Part shown: in pieces, positions 52,319 through 64,000 of the stretch
Layout of the letters: each line of letters starts with the position of its first letter
Position numbering within the stretch: the first letter of the stretch is position 1
DNA from: Apteryx mantelli
Taxonomy: Eukaryota; Chordata; Aves; Apterygiformes; Apterygidae
Direction of reading: 5' to 3'
Assembly: GCF_036417845.1 (NCBI RefSeq)
Contig: NC_089985.1
Span: forward strand, 35,314,583-35,378,582
DNA: 64,000 bases
Notes under the pieces: model-generated
The model's input: only the letters and a program-made list of their open reading frames with translations
Databases searched by the model: none
What the model was told of the DNA's origin: nothing
Position numbers and translations under genes: made by a program

Positions 52319-52330
52319 GGGGGGGGGGGG
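52319..52330. repeat. G12 homopolymer followed by TTG units
   Basis: Twelve G followed by TTGTTGTTGGG and a T-run. Together with 19732-19748, 21160-21167, 23358-23366 and 54766-54776 it is one of five G runs on the plus strand of at least six bases. Confidence 0.93.
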
Positions 52331-52599
52331 TTGTTGTTGGGTTTTTTTTTTTAGTTTAAGATAATATTCAGTATAATTCTCTTATAGAAGGAAAATGCGT
52401 CTTGAAACAACAATATCCAGGACACTAAACGAATATGCTTATAATCAATTTAGAAAGAAAGACAGTGTATTATACCAGTTCCTCTGTAGCCATATAAAAG
52501 CGCAAAATTAGTAAGTACCAGTACAAACAACTATGGTCCAAGGCAGTGATGCTACATGCTGGATGTTTCGGCAGCTCTTCATCCTGATGCCTTCATACA

Positions 52600-52800
52600 T
52601 GATGCCTTCGCAAGCCCGTGCACTGGCGGGCAAGAGGCCCGGAGACACAAGCCAGCGCTGCACCTCTGCGCAGCAAAGAGCCACGGGGCTGCACGGCGCC
52701 GTGAGCACGTGGGACGTGGGCAGGGGTGCAGGAGATGGAAGCAAACGAGTGAATCCCGCACCACGTGTGCTGACATACCCCATCGGAGCCACCACGCTAG
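52600..52800. other. GC-rich patch
   Basis: GC-rich sequence with moderate CpG, giving open frames of 94-141 codons on both strands. None of them resembles a known protein, and their overlap suggests they are compositional. Confidence 0.6.
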
Positions 52801-54765
52801 CAAAGGTCACCTTCTGAAGGTGACACTGGTGGCCCCTTGAAACAAGGTAACCTGTGCCTGGTTCTCCTGAAACCCTACCAAGGAAGGGCAGAGCTTTTGC
52901 TGCCAGCAGCATACGGCTGCATTGCATCCCCATGATATTCTCAGACCACCTTTTGGAAAGTGAGCCTACGTCTACCGAAAGGTAGAAAGCAGACTGAGAA
53001 AAATATAGGGAAATTACGAGCTAGGAAAGACCATGATCCTATATCTGCTCTTCGATGAATGATGAACACCATTCAGAAAAATTATAAAGTTCTACCCATT
53101 CTTCCCACCCCCCAGAAAATATATATTAGTTAGAGACAATACAGTAAATCATGTTTTCACAACTTTTTTAAATAGTCATTTCAAATCTCTCCATTACAAG
53201 TAACACTGAATTCCAAATATTGATATGTATTGAGACAGCAAGACATGGGATGCAATTTTGAGGCAAGCCTTTAAAAAAAAAAAAAGTATGGCTATAACAT
53301 CATATACTGGCTTTGGATAAAACTTAATGACTGTTTAAAAAAAGAAGAGTACATTTGAACATTAGACTTTGGGAAAGGGATTAGTAATTTGCATTAATGT
53401 TTGTCTAATTTAATTTAAATGTTCTTCAGCCCCAAGTACACATGTGCCAGGAGGGGCCATTAATAAGCCTAACATGCAGAGTTCCATACAAGTGCAGCCA
53501 ACAATGTTGACTGAAACTAAACTTGAAAATCCAGGGCACTAATGCACAATATCAAGCAATAAAACAGCATTTCGGTGGTGATATTTAATTTAAAAAGAAG
53601 AAAGAGGCAAGGGAAGATCAGGCACTGTCTGTTTTTGAGGATCAGCCATTCTGCATTTCAAAGCGTCGATCCCTGCAATATCCAGGTTACTGTGCTAGAA
53701 TCTCGACTATTATATAGCAGTTGTAAGAGAGGGAGGGCAAAGATGTGTTTACTCAGTGATTAGGGCCTTAGAATAAGCCTCTAGCTCCTAGAGAGACAGC
53801 TCACCACTTATTCATTTGGACCAATTCACAAAGCCTAGAAAGATTAAACATCCATGCTGAGAAGACAAGCGAATGCAGACGGTGAAAAAGAAATAAAAAT
53901 TCTTTAAAAACTCTGAGATGACTTCATTATTTTTTCCACAAGGAAACTTTAGGAAAGTGTTTAGTTAGAGAAAAACCCACATTGACCTCTCTCTAAACCC
54001 TTAATCTTTCCTTTGTGGTGGCACTGCTTTGTGGTAAGCGGATGGCTTTGCTCTCCTCTTTTCACTGGGAGCGGATAGAAAAAAAGGCTCTTGAGAAACA
54101 CTTTTAGTTCCAAAGAAACAACCCCATGAAACTGTTAAATATGAGATTGCATACAAGTGAATGTTTCAAAATATGTACAGTTTTAAGCTTAAAGGTTTAG
54201 GGACAAATTTTGGTAAACAAAACAGGCACACAAACAATGGGTGCTTACATTTGAACTGCTTTACCAGTGAATGTAGTTTTTTGTTGCATCAACAAATCAC
54301 GGCATGCAAAGACTGAACTCCGTCATACACAACAGATTGTACCTGTGTCTGATAATTTGTCCAAATTGTTAAGGTCAGGCTTAGGCATACCGCTAGGACA
54401 AAAGTAAAGATGTGGCAGGAAGAACAGAAGCTGAAACATGTGATTTTGAAAAATCTTAAAAGCAGTCAGGAGTATTTTTTGCTTGGAAAAATGCATTATT
54501 GTAAAAGACTCATGGCTTGGAGTTTTGTTTCGTTCTGGTTTTTACTAACCTATGATAGTATATATTCATAAATAGGGTGTTTTTTAGTTGCTATTTCAAG
54601 ACTTTGAAAAATCAGAGAAAATTCTAGGATGACTAACACTGGGAATTTTTTTAGTCAATACTAATAAAATAGCCCTACTAAAATGTTGAACCGTATTGAT
54701 GTCCACAGAAGAAGCCTACTAATAGAACTCCAGTATTTTCTGTGCTTTCAAAAATGTAATGAATT

Positions 54766-54776
54766 GGGGGGGGGGG
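54766..54776. repeat. G11 homopolymer
   Basis: Eleven G in a row on the plus strand within AT-rich sequence. Confidence 0.93.
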
Positions 54777-55209
54777 ATGTATTTAGCATAAGATTTTAAC
54801 AAAGAAAAAAACCCAGTGGAGAAGAACTCTCGCGAGCCCTTATGAAAGTATGACACATGGAAAAGGTTCAAAGTGCTGAACAGCTTTTGGACTTCCAAAG
54901 GCATTCATGTGCTTAAACCACCAAGAGAAGCATTTTTCAGACTATGCGGGTGATTAAGACCAGATAGTCATATACCAGGATTTTCAAAGTAACCTGGACC
55001 TAGGGGTCTGGGTTTACAAACGCACTCAGGAGTCAAAGTCTCATCAATGTCAACAAGACTTAAGATACTGCTTTAACCCTAAGCTCTAAGTTTCATTTAT
55101 CTTAAGGGAACAAGGGCCACCTGGAAGTGGCAACAACTACTTTTCAGCAGCTTAGCTATCTCAACGCCTTCAAAAAGCTAGCTCTCGAGTAGTTTTTTCT
55201 GAAACCTCT

Positions 55210-55460
55210 GTTGCGGTCAGACTGTCAAGTCTCCCGCGCTGCACGTGGCAGCGGGCTGCCTTGCCCCTGCCCCGGCACCTCACACCCGTGGCCAGGCACC
55301 AGCGCCCCTCCTGCCCCGCGGCAGCCCGGCAGCAGGCTCAGTCTTCCCAGCTGCAGTCTCGTACCGCGTGCCCTCTCTGCTGCGCAAGCCCGCACGTAGC
55401 AGCTTCCTAACACAGATGCTAACACGGATGTACACCCTCACACTGCCCTTCCCACGCGTG
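55210..55460. other. GC-rich patch
   Basis: C-rich, CpG-containing sequence (CCTTGCCCCTGCCCCGGCAC near 55258; CCCCGCGGCAGCCCGGCAGC near 55314). Open frames on both strands, no known domain. Confidence 0.6.
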
Positions 55461-58400
55461 AGACAGAAACATATTAAAGTCCTCTGCTATGTACCAAACT
55501 TGTCGATTTTTGCATTTGATGATGCTTCAGAAAAGTTAATGCATCTTGTACAGAAATAAAAGAAAAGAAGGAAAAGTCACTGAGGCAGAAAGAAACACAG
55601 ATTAATTAGACAGAGACCAAACTGTTAATCACTGACTGAGTAATGGGATATCCAAACTTCTCAGCCAGGTTCTAATAACACGAGTAAGTTACTGATACCT
55701 AAAAATATGAAATGGAGTGAGAATAGCAATACAATCATAAGGGCGAGCAAAACCACGGACCTGAATGGTTATTTCTGCATCTCAGGTTTACGAGTTCAAG
55801 TAGCGATTGAGACAAAAACGTTCACTATGTAACATCTGCCAGAGGCATGAATATTCTTTCAAGTTGGTAAGCTAATGAATCAAGATCTTCCTTTTTCCTC
55901 CAGGTTTTATGTAGTGAGAGCTAATTTAAATGAACAAAGGGACACATTTTCACATCTTCAAGCCTTTGAAGTGAACAATCTGATCCACCTTTCTAAGGTA
56001 ATCCTGGAGATCATATGATCAGTCGTCTTGGACACAGCTATTCTAACACGCGCAATCTTCTCCTAAGCAGGACATAACCCTTCTCTAGCACCATGGTGAT
56101 ATACCTCAAAACATACTCCACTTTGAAAAAGGATCAAAGCAGGATCACTGATATAGGAAATCCTAATTCTTTAGAAGCCTTTAGTACTGAAATCAAAATG
56201 TACAATAAATTACAATGAAGTATAAAATCATAGTAGAATGGCACTCTTATCTGTCCTTTTTATAATGAGAATATCAAAGCCCTTAATAAAAATTTCTCTA
56301 CCTGCAAATGTAACATTGCCAGCTCCAATTATTTTTGTTCAATACAGTAACCATTAAAAATTGCTAAGATACTAACTTTTTACCATAAATATTGTAAAGT
56401 GACTTTTATTTGAAGGAGCAAACCTTTAGGCAGAGATAACTACCCCAAAATGTATGAGGTTAAGATCCTGGAAAAAACCTTCACTGTAAAGACAGTCATT
56501 AAATGGTCATATTATTTGGTATGCACAAAATACAAAAGTGTCGTTATCCAAAGCTCCAGCTGCCTGACATATGTGAATGAAACAAATAGTGGCTTACTCG
56601 CAACAGTCAATTCAACTTGTAATGATAGCTCATGTAATACGAAGAATATTAAGCAATTAACAAACTCAAAGATGATCTACTTATCATAAACCTAGAAAGA
56701 GGGGAAAATGAAGACAGTGTGTTAGACAACCTAAATAAACCTTTGCTATGTAATTTTAAGTACAGAGAACATTGAGGAGATACCCACAGCCAGGACTAAC
56801 TTTTCCGATATAAAGGATTAAGCCAAATAAAGGGTTTGTAGTCAAACAATGAGACGATTAAACTAGTATGTTGTAGTCAAAATTTCTAAATGGTAATGAT
56901 CCAAGAGTTCAGAATTAATTTAAGAATGAAAGGATAGAATTCTTAGCAAATATATCAGGAAAGAAAATGTAGGTGACTAACATGGGATTTAACTGGAATT
57001 TATCTTCTAACATCAAAAACCTTACTGTAGCAGCTTTACTCTTTTTGTGGGTACCTAGACTTACTCATCTACACCTGTCCTCTACAGTTTCAACAGGACT
57101 GCGTGGCTTGGTGCTCAGGTTGCATTTACGCTCAGTTGGGATCTGGACACAAGTTATTTCTCCATCTAGGTTCCCTGGACAGCTCAGCTAAAGAGGCATT
57201 TTCAAAACACATCTAGCATACACCGTATGATCAAGCCTCTCATAAAATGCAGCAGCAGCAATTTGCTTTGATTTAAAATGTGCCTGGAGGCAAAGTAAAC
57301 GGTGCTGGTGCGGCTCTACTCCTTTGCATCATTCCACAGCACCTAGGGAATGAATATATGCAAGGATATATTCAATTCCATCTTCCGCTTGACAGAGTCC
57401 GCCCCCCAAATCAGTCACCTCCCGAGACTTTGTGCCAGTCAATAATTACAAATCGTTCTGGAACTGGTGCCTTCTTCACCCATTTGCCAAACTTACTACG
57501 CTTTACAGAAACCCTCGTTCATTGGGCCTAAGAGGGACTAGGACTTCAGTGCACCGGCCAGGGCATCCATCTAGGAAAGACAAGACGACAAAGACAAAAA
57601 CAAAGAACAGTCCTGCAAATGGGATCCAGAACAAGCTCCTCTTCTCCAGGGGCCTGCATCAGCTGCATGAGGTAGGATCTAGAAGACGGGCTCGATTCTA
57701 TCACTTCAAATTTCTCTTCTGAATGTGATTTAAAAGAGTGACCCCACTCAGTCCTTAAAATGATGGCCGCAGGTCTCTGCCTTGAGAGCAGTCCTGCCCG
57801 AGACCCCGGGGATGGAGGGAGCTACCCTGCAGCCCGAAATGAAGACGATGTTCTCCGCTTTTCCTGCGGAGAAACGCCTAATGCTGGTTTGGATCTAGCC
57901 CATAATTTACAACTAAAATCAGTTCTAGACAAGAAGACTGTAGAGTACTCAATGCTGTTTCTCTAATCTACACTAGCACAAATCAGAATAATTATACCTC
58001 TGAATTTTTTTTCAGTATTAAGTTAAATTACCTGAAACAACAGTGAGGGAAAGTTTCATAAATTACACAGATAAAAATGATACTTTAGGAAGTCCTGCAT
58101 GAAGGAATATTCTGCTACTGCTTGCAGAGATCAGCAAAGCACTGGATAAGAGACAAGAAAAAGCTTTTATTTAAACACGCCAAGAAGTAGTCTTCCTTCT
58201 AGGTGTTCAGGAAATAAAGTACCCATATGCGAGAAGACTAGTTCTGCCACTAAACTAAAAGACAGAATTCAAAGAGAAGAAAGACATGGTTCATTTTCAG
58301 TATGCAGGAATATATGTTGAGGGGACAACACCAACCTGTGCTAAGAGAGATGTTTCACATATTAAAAACCAGTGGACGGAAAGGCTGAAAGAGGAAGCAG

Positions 58401-60709
58401 AAGTTGATCTGGCAGAGGTATATAAAAATAAGAGCTACTGAAAAGGTAAAGCAGGTTTCTTTATCCTTTCTCAAAACAAAAGAGTAGTAATCACCTATAA
58501 TAATGAAAAGGCAAATAAAATCTGGTAAAAGAAAATACTGTAGTATTAATCAAGTAAACAGCTTCATTAGATTCAAGACAGAGATTAGGTACTAATATTA
58601 TAACAATAGCAGTCTAAGTTAGGATAAAACCCCCACATAAGCTTTCAGCTGGAAAGAAACCTCCCCCAAACACCTTGTGAAAAACTGCCCATTATAAGAT
58701 TTCTTCCACGGCATCCGGTCCAGCTATTTTTACGATAGCGCAGCTCCTTGAGCAAGGGCAAGTTCGTGCTTCGTAAGCTGACATGACGGAGAAATGCTTT
58801 CTTCAAAGGGGCACAGTAAGCAAAGCGAGAGCTTCACAAAGGAAGAGTTTGTTATTGTAATGAACCTTTGTCTCTCTTTGTCTTCCTGACCAAATAAAAA
58901 AATAATAATAACCAGAAGTTTTTCTTGTGTTAGCTCTATAATGAGCCTTGGAAATTGCCATCCAATGCTCTGAACCATCAGGCTGCAGGATGTAACTGGG
59001 GATTTCATTGCCGACAACCAAGCACACCAGTTGTTAACGGAAAGGCTCTGCATTTCAGCTATTTTAATTTTGGGCTAAAACCACTACTTGAAGTAAGGAG
59101 TATTTAATTATTTAAGAAAGTCAAGTTTAGAGATAAACTGCTTTTAAGGTAGTGCTACATTTGACCTCATTCCATTTCTCCTACCTAAAACTGGCATTAT
59201 CATGGGAGCAGCTGCTTTTAAGGAAAACACCCATCATGTAAGTTAATCTCAACTATAAAGAGACTCAAAACAAAAAGCCGTGATAATAAAAGCTGAACAA
59301 CACACAGGTAATAGACAATCATTTAAATCTTATAAAAGGTTATAGCTTCTTTTTCAAGTAGCATTTTCTTAAATAATTATGGAATTACTATCCTTTCTAA
59401 CATGTGGAAACAAAAGATATTAGGATTTAACAGAAGAACACCTATTTTTCTTAAAAGAATTTTAATCCATATGCTCTGTTTAAAATATATGTCCTGATAT
59501 AAGTGAATTTACTTAAAATAAGCAGAACTAAAATATTTCTGTAAGAAGCCTTCAAGTTCATAGGTAACAGGTTATTTGGAGGGAAAAATTATCAAGAATA
59601 CAGGTTAAAAACAAAACTGATAGCTGTCTCCCTGGACCTGAACTGCAGAGTGCACCTTCTGCTCTGGACAGCACTGAGAATTTGTCAAGAAAAGGCCAAG
59701 ATCTTTGAGCACTCTAGCTGCCAAGTGCTCTCAAATTAAATCAGTTTGAAGCGGTTTTCATTAAAATGGATTGAGTGTGGCATCGTGAGAAACACTCTAT
59801 CAAATGTAGTGTTTTACTTAGTGATTAAGTATATACCAGTTGATGAAGCTACCCAAATCCTTCGTAATCCCACCACTCCAATAAACATTTAATGAGTATA
59901 TAAATTCAAAAAGCCTAGCAGAGGCTTTAAACCTCCAATCTTGTTTTTATTTACTCTTGGAACTCAATTTCTCACTTCAAGTGAAGAATGCTGGTGCCTG
60001 AAGCTCATCTGTTGCCCTGGTAAAATTAAGTGCCCGCCACAGTATAAATCAGAACACAAGACATACAGGTTGCAATTTCGCTTAAGCTTTTTCTTAACTA
60101 CTATACATTTTCAATTATTTTATGAAATGCAGTTATAAAAACATAAAATATGGTCCTAAAATATCCCTTTTCTCAATTATGAATTCCAGGAGGCAGTACA
60201 GAAAATGCTCACAGCAGGAAAAAATACAGTAAAAATAAATGGTGTTTATACTGTTTCATACCTTTGCTTTAAATTTAAGATGTTACATAAAATAATGTTA
60301 TTTGATGGGGGAGTTCTGGGATCAGGGGAGGGTTCCAAAATTTAAGCCAATATTTGCAAAAAAAATTTAAAGAAAAAAGCCATAAAAACAATACTTTCCT
60401 AAACACATTACGTTATCCTGATGAGGATCTAGTCTGAATCCATTGCAAAACAATAGAAATGCAAGGTGACAGGAATTTCAGATGCGATATGTAAGTAGCA
60501 CATGAACTATTTTGAGGATTAAAAATCTAAAGAGTTGTACTGCATTAAAAATTGATTTGTAGGCATAAAACAATATTGATGAAAGCTTGTAATAGACTCT
60601 CTTCTGTTACTATACTGATGCACTGCTAACCATTTCTGATGAAAGGAAACAAAGTGAACATCCTAACTCAAGCACTTTTCATGTTCACTTCATCATCTGA
60701 TTTCTTTTA

Positions 60710-60762
60710 AACATGCATTAGTTTAATTATTGAGTTTCATTTAACATGCATTAGTTTAATTA
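60710..60762. repeat. Direct repeat of a 20-bp unit, 33 bp apart
   Basis: AACATGCATTAGTTTAATTA occurs exactly at 60710-60729 and again at 60743-60762. The 13-bp gap is AT-rich, and the core is a Pit-Oct-Nsil-like ATGCATTAG sequence. This is a small local duplication of unknown meaning. Confidence 0.85.
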
Positions 60763-60958
60763 CTTTATTGAATTCTATTTACTTTTTATTACTTTAATGA
60801 GTTATCATAAATTAATACTTTCCCACTGAATTATTCTGTAGCAATTTATACTCTGAAATCCACATAAAGATATGAAAACATCTACCAAATTGAGTGCGAG
60901 AAAACTATTTGTGTTCACAATATATCCAGTAAGTGTTAATTTAAGCTATTTAGTCCAG

Positions 60959-61012
60959 ATTCATAATCTTACTTATCTACATAATCTTACTCATAATCAT
61001 ACTTATCATAAC
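60959..61012. repeat. Imperfect CATAATC-TTACT repeat
   Basis: Variants of CATAATCTTACT and CATAATCATACTTATC recur three to four times in about 50 bp. This is simple-sequence expansion in an AT-rich intron. Confidence 0.75.
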
Positions 61013-61791
61013 ATCCTGTTCCTTCCAATATGAATAACTATGGGAAGCCAAAACATTCTTCATTTTATAATCAAACATCTATCAAGACAACAAAAAGTAA
61101 ATTTAAACAGCATAATTTTCTTGTTTGTGTTTCAGCTTTATCTATGCTTAATTATGCAGGGGTTTGGGTTTCTCCTTAGTGAATTCATGTCACCAAAACT
61201 TAAATAAACTATTCCCATTCTAATTTTATTAAAATACTGGTTTGACAACTGTGTATGGAATAACAGAAACTTGAGATGTCTGGCTAGATGGACAGAAAAC
61301 CTAAATAATAAAACTTTAATACTGGAACTTACTTGGCAAATAAAGGCTGTATAAAGAAATAAGTAGTACTGTATTTCAGAGACCTTTCAATTTAAATGTG
61401 CAATTTCCTTAGCCATCCCTCACAGCAGTTACCAACATGCCACTTTGAACTTGTCAACCACAAGACTCCCAGCCAGTGTTATCTGGCATTACTACAGAAT
61501 TACTTCAGGAAGAAAAGAAAAAGAGAGAAAAAAAAATAGTAGTTTTGATGACTGAAGGACTCCAATAAAAATAGACCCTGAATAATTAGAAAGCAAAGGA
61601 TACTCACTGTTGTTTCAAAATGTTCAGGGTAAATATTTTAGCCAACCAATTAAATGAGTATAACTGTTTACTACAATAAAAAGACCACTCCAAAACTTAG
61701 TTTACTTTTCTAAAATAAAGAAAAATACAGCATTTACAGTGGTTTCCATTTTTCCTCTAAACCAAAGAAAGCAATGTTAATACACACTTAC

Positions 61792-61873
61792 ATCTCTAGC
61801 CTTCCCATAGAAGGCTTCTTGAAAAGCAGCCTCTAATGATCCAATGAAATAAACAGGATGGCAGTCCCCGTAT
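61792..61873 (-). CDS. FAF1: FAF1 exon: UAS domain, first strand and helix (residues ~344-371)
   Basis: The 82-nt exon completes a split Arg codon and reads YGDCHPVYFIGSLEAAFQEA then FYGKARD. In FAF1 this opens the UAS domain, a thioredoxin-like fold found in FAF1, FAF2 and UBXD7; the FAF1 UAS domain binds unsaturated long-chain fatty acids and polymerises on binding (family knowledge). The acceptor is CAAATAG and the donor is GAT/GTAAGTG. Compared with mammalian FAF1 as I recall it, Phe to Tyr in PVYF is conservative, while Gly in FYGKARD (codon GGG) replaces a Val and is less so. The intron to the next exon is 9.8 kb. Confidence 0.96.
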
Positions 61874-62783
61874 CTATTTGAGATAAAATTTGCAATTAAT
61901 ACAAAATTATGAAAATAAATAATTTCAACATTCTAGCTCTTCACATATTCTTTTAATATAATGCATTGGCTAAATCCTTAGAAAGCTGAAGTACTACACT
62001 TCTAAATATTTCCCCTCTGCCCTTTAACAGCTATATGTCCCCTGACATTCAAAAGCTCAAACTAATAGCTACCTTATGCATTTTATCATCAAAAAATTGT
62101 TTACATAAACAGACATTTGAAGTTCTATATACTTTTTCAATCATAACCGATTGCTTCTCTTTATTATAGTTTTAAAGGTTAATCGAAGGCTATTATATTA
62201 GACATTAATGCATCTCATATATATACCTATGTGAATAAGCATTCTATCACACAGGACTAAAAACAGAAGGCAAACTTTGCATTAGTTTGTAGTACACAGA
62301 CTTTCTGGCTGCCAAGCAGCTTCTACCTATCTGATGAAGACAGACAATTGTTTCACAATGCATGATTTGGAGCTATAACGTTATGAAAAGCAGCAGTTCT
62401 GTATTTTTAAAAAGTAGTGATTTATGATTGTCCAACCACTTTATTACTGAGAAAACTCTTTATTACAACTCAGGATATACTTTTCAATATTAATCAGCTT
62501 CAGCTTTTCTGCTCCTATATATCAAATTAAAATTGCTATACATAATCTGAATCCTTATCATCCTTCTGGACATAATCAAGTAATGATAGCAAATTAATGG
62601 AAAATTAAGTTGGGCAAGAACCTGCTACTCTAACTTGAACTGAGAAATATTCTGTTTCCTAAATTGTCTCAACCAAGTTATCTTGAAACAGATTAGATTT
62701 GCACACCTAAATTTGTATGCTTACATAAGAAAATATGTACATGTGTTTTATTTTTACTTTCACAGGCAATAGGCTAAGCTTAC
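61874..62783 (-). other. FAF1: FAF1 intron (910 bp)
   Basis: AT-rich intron with donor GTAAGC and acceptor CAAATAG. No repeats or coding signal seen. Confidence 0.9.
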
Positions 62784-62847
62784 CTTGAAGAAAATTCTGC
62801 TGTAAATTGTAATAAGGCATCTCCTTCATTTTCAGCATTTTCTGGCA
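62784..62847 (-). CDS. FAF1: FAF1 exon: entry to the UAS domain (residues ~323-344)
   Basis: The 64-nt exon encodes PENAENEGDALLQFTAEFSS, flanked by a split Met codon at its start and a split Arg codon at its end. This is the segment just before the UAS domain in FAF1. The donor is CTTCAAG/GTAAGC. The acceptor is AAG, not CAG, preceded by a very long pyrimidine run (about 15 T then C/T-rich sequence on the minus strand). A CAG lies six bases further in, so a second in-frame acceptor is possible. Translation of the flanking sequence in another frame gives a spurious small ORF with a Phe run, which is the pyrimidine tract read through and not a gene. Confidence 0.95.
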
Positions 62848-63803
62848 CTTAAAAAAAAAAAAAAAGAAAAGAGAAAAAGGCAACCTTAGGGAAAGGGATT
62901 CTAATGTGCACACTTACCTTGTTTCATGGATTTTTTTTACGTTGGCAGTTTACTAAGCAGTTAACATGCTATATACATTTCATGAAAGACTATCAGCCAT
63001 GAATCTTTGGAGAAACATGGAATTTCCAGACACACCCATGAATATATTCAGGTTTCCCAAACAGTAAAATCCTCAGCTCCAGTGTAATGTGATAAATCAC
63101 TTGCTCAGAGTTAACACTCAGTACTTCCTTTAATACATTAAAGGGAAAGGACTGGCTTGAAAGGTTTGACACACTGTATTGCTAGTTACTTTTCTTTTTT
63201 AATTTCCTATACATAATGTTAAAAACATTTCCACAACATTACAGTGACATAAATTTGCTGTCAAAAAGCTTCTAAGTTAATAACACTGACACAGGCCTAA
63301 AATAAGTAAATAGTATATAGAATAGTATATAGAGGGTAACTGATGGCTATTCCCTTCTTATAATTCAGGACTACATAATCTTTGAGATAAAAGGAACTAT
63401 TTTATGTTACATGTAAATAGTTAAAAATATTCATTATCACAAGATGATGAAGCTAAAACCTCGCAGAAGTTTCAAAACAGGGAAGAAGAAAGGTAGGCAG
63501 CAAGTATCTACAGCTACATTTGGTCATAGATCATAATTTTTCAGAGTCAAATTATCATTCTTCAGCTACAAGCTAAAAGCACTAAGTTAAGAAGAAACTT
63601 TGTCCATGGGAAGATGATTTCGTTGCTGCCAATTATACAAGTTCCTAGCATTTTCCTCTGAAACACCCATCAGACATGAGACTCAAACAATTCTAATGTT
63701 CCCTATTGAAAGATAATTTCTTCTTTCTTATTATGCAGACCCATCATACCTCTGCTTTCACTAGTGCTGCAAAATCCATAGTAAATTAACTTTCAACACT
63801 TAC
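62848..63803 (-). other. FAF1: FAF1 intron (956 bp)
   Basis: AT-rich intron with donor GTAAGT and an unusual AAG acceptor behind a long pyrimidine run (62851-62885 read on the minus strand). A short direct repeat of AATAGTATATAG lies near 63309-63333. Nothing else seen. Confidence 0.9.
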
Positions 63804-63927
63804 TCATTGGCGATTTCCTCAAGGCAGATGATGCTACTCCAAACATCTCTCCATCATCAACTCCAAACTCTGTAGCATCTTCAAAGTCATCTCCATCACT
63901 GTCACTAACCATATGAACATCAGTGCA
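63804..63927 (-). CDS. FAF1: FAF1 exon: acidic linker before the UAS domain (residues ~282-322)
   Basis: The 124-nt exon reads CTDVHMVSDSDGDDFEDATE and then FGVDDGEMFGVASSALRKSP plus a final Met. This is the acidic Asp/Glu-rich segment that links the second ubiquitin-like domain to the UAS domain in FAF1. The acceptor is AATAACAG just above 63927 and the donor is GTAAGT just below 63804. The exon starts in phase 0 and ends with one base (A) that joins TG of the next exon to make Met. The acidic cluster has serines in casein-kinase-2-like context (S-D-S-D), which would suit phosphorylation; that is inference. Residue numbers are counted back from the C-terminus assuming the 650-residue length of the mammalian protein. 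Confidence 0.96.
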
Positions 63928-64000
63928 CTGTTATTAAAAAACAAAAACAAACACCGTAAGCATCTATTACACAGGTCATCTTTAGTGAAACACAAAATAC

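Larger units (their letters stand above)
51994..61791 (-). other. FAF1: FAF1 intron (9.8 kb) within the UAS domain
   Basis: Intron with donor GTAAGT and acceptor CTTGCAG. It holds a 12-G run at 52319-52330 followed by a TTG repeat, GC/CpG-rich patches at 52600-52800 and 55210-55460, a 13-A run at 53273-53285, an 11-G run at 54766-54776, a 33-bp-offset direct repeat at 60710-60762 and an AT-rich TCATAATCTTACT-type repeat around 60959-61012. No coding gene is recognised. Confidence 0.85.
1700..63927 (-). other. FAF1: FAF1 gene, 3' part (last ten coding exons, introns, 3'UTR)
   Basis: Ten minus-strand exons with GT donors and AG acceptors join into a single open frame of 369 codons plus stop, and the product matches FAF1 from its acidic linker to its C-terminus. 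FAF1 is a p97/VCP cofactor that brings ubiquitinated clients to p97 in degradation pathways and also binds Fas-pathway components, NF-kB regulators and long-chain unsaturated fatty acids (family knowledge). The window holds the UAS and UBX domains; the N-terminal UBA and ubiquitin-like domains are outside it to the right. Exon lengths (124, 64, 82, 155, 137, 89, 81, 78, 216 and 84 coding nt) and phases are mutually consistent, with no frameshift or premature stop, so the gene looks intact. The lower bound is uncertain and rests on a candidate poly(A) signal near 1.7 kb. Confidence 0.96.

Noticed and set aside
52508..52933. 141-codon minus open frame and two 94-codon plus frames
   Set aside because: Overlapping frames on both strands in a GC-rich patch, where stop codons are rare; no homology recognised.
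62707..62913. 68-codon minus open frame with Phe run
   Set aside because: It is the FAF1 exon at 62784-62847 read out of frame through its pyrimidine tract; the true frame is fixed by the flanking exons.

Overview
The window is a piece of vertebrate nuclear genome. It is AT-rich, about 94% intron, and carries ten short protein-coding exons flanked by canonical GT-AG splice sites, all on the minus strand. Joined in order (from 63.9 kb down to 3.4 kb) the exons keep one open frame of 1,110 nt including the stop. They encode the C-terminal 369 residues of FAF1 (Fas-associated factor 1), about residues 282-650 of the 650-residue protein known from mammals. An old CR1-type LINE in one intron, the compact introns and the amino-acid differences from mammalian FAF1 point to a sauropsid, most likely a bird; this is inference, since the sequence carries no species label.

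Layout, following the gene from right to left: an acidic linker exon (63804-63927); five exons that make the end of the linker and the UAS (thioredoxin-like) domain (62784-62847, 61792-61873, 51839-51993, 37298-37434, 34680-34768); two small exons for the charged helical linker (22402-22482, 21649-21726); one exon carrying most of the UBX domain (16830-17045); and the terminal exon with the last UBX strand, the stop codon and the 3'UTR (3398-3481 plus roughly 1-1.7 kb below). The stretch below about 1.7 kb is probably intergenic. The upstream FAF1 exons (UBA and ubiquitin-like domains) and the promoter lie beyond the right edge.

No second protein-coding gene is supported. The many short open frames in the introns resemble no family I recognise and are scattered on both strands without splice or start context. 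The remaining content is one CR1 remnant, simple repeats and homopolymers, a 35-bp tandem duplication, a 300-bp pyrimidine-rich tract, and a set of small CpG-dense islands. The islands cluster in the 14.4-kb intron at 37.4-51.8 kb, four of them between 47.3 and 49.8 kb. That CpG cluster is the least explained structure here. I found no evidence for a novel biological system.
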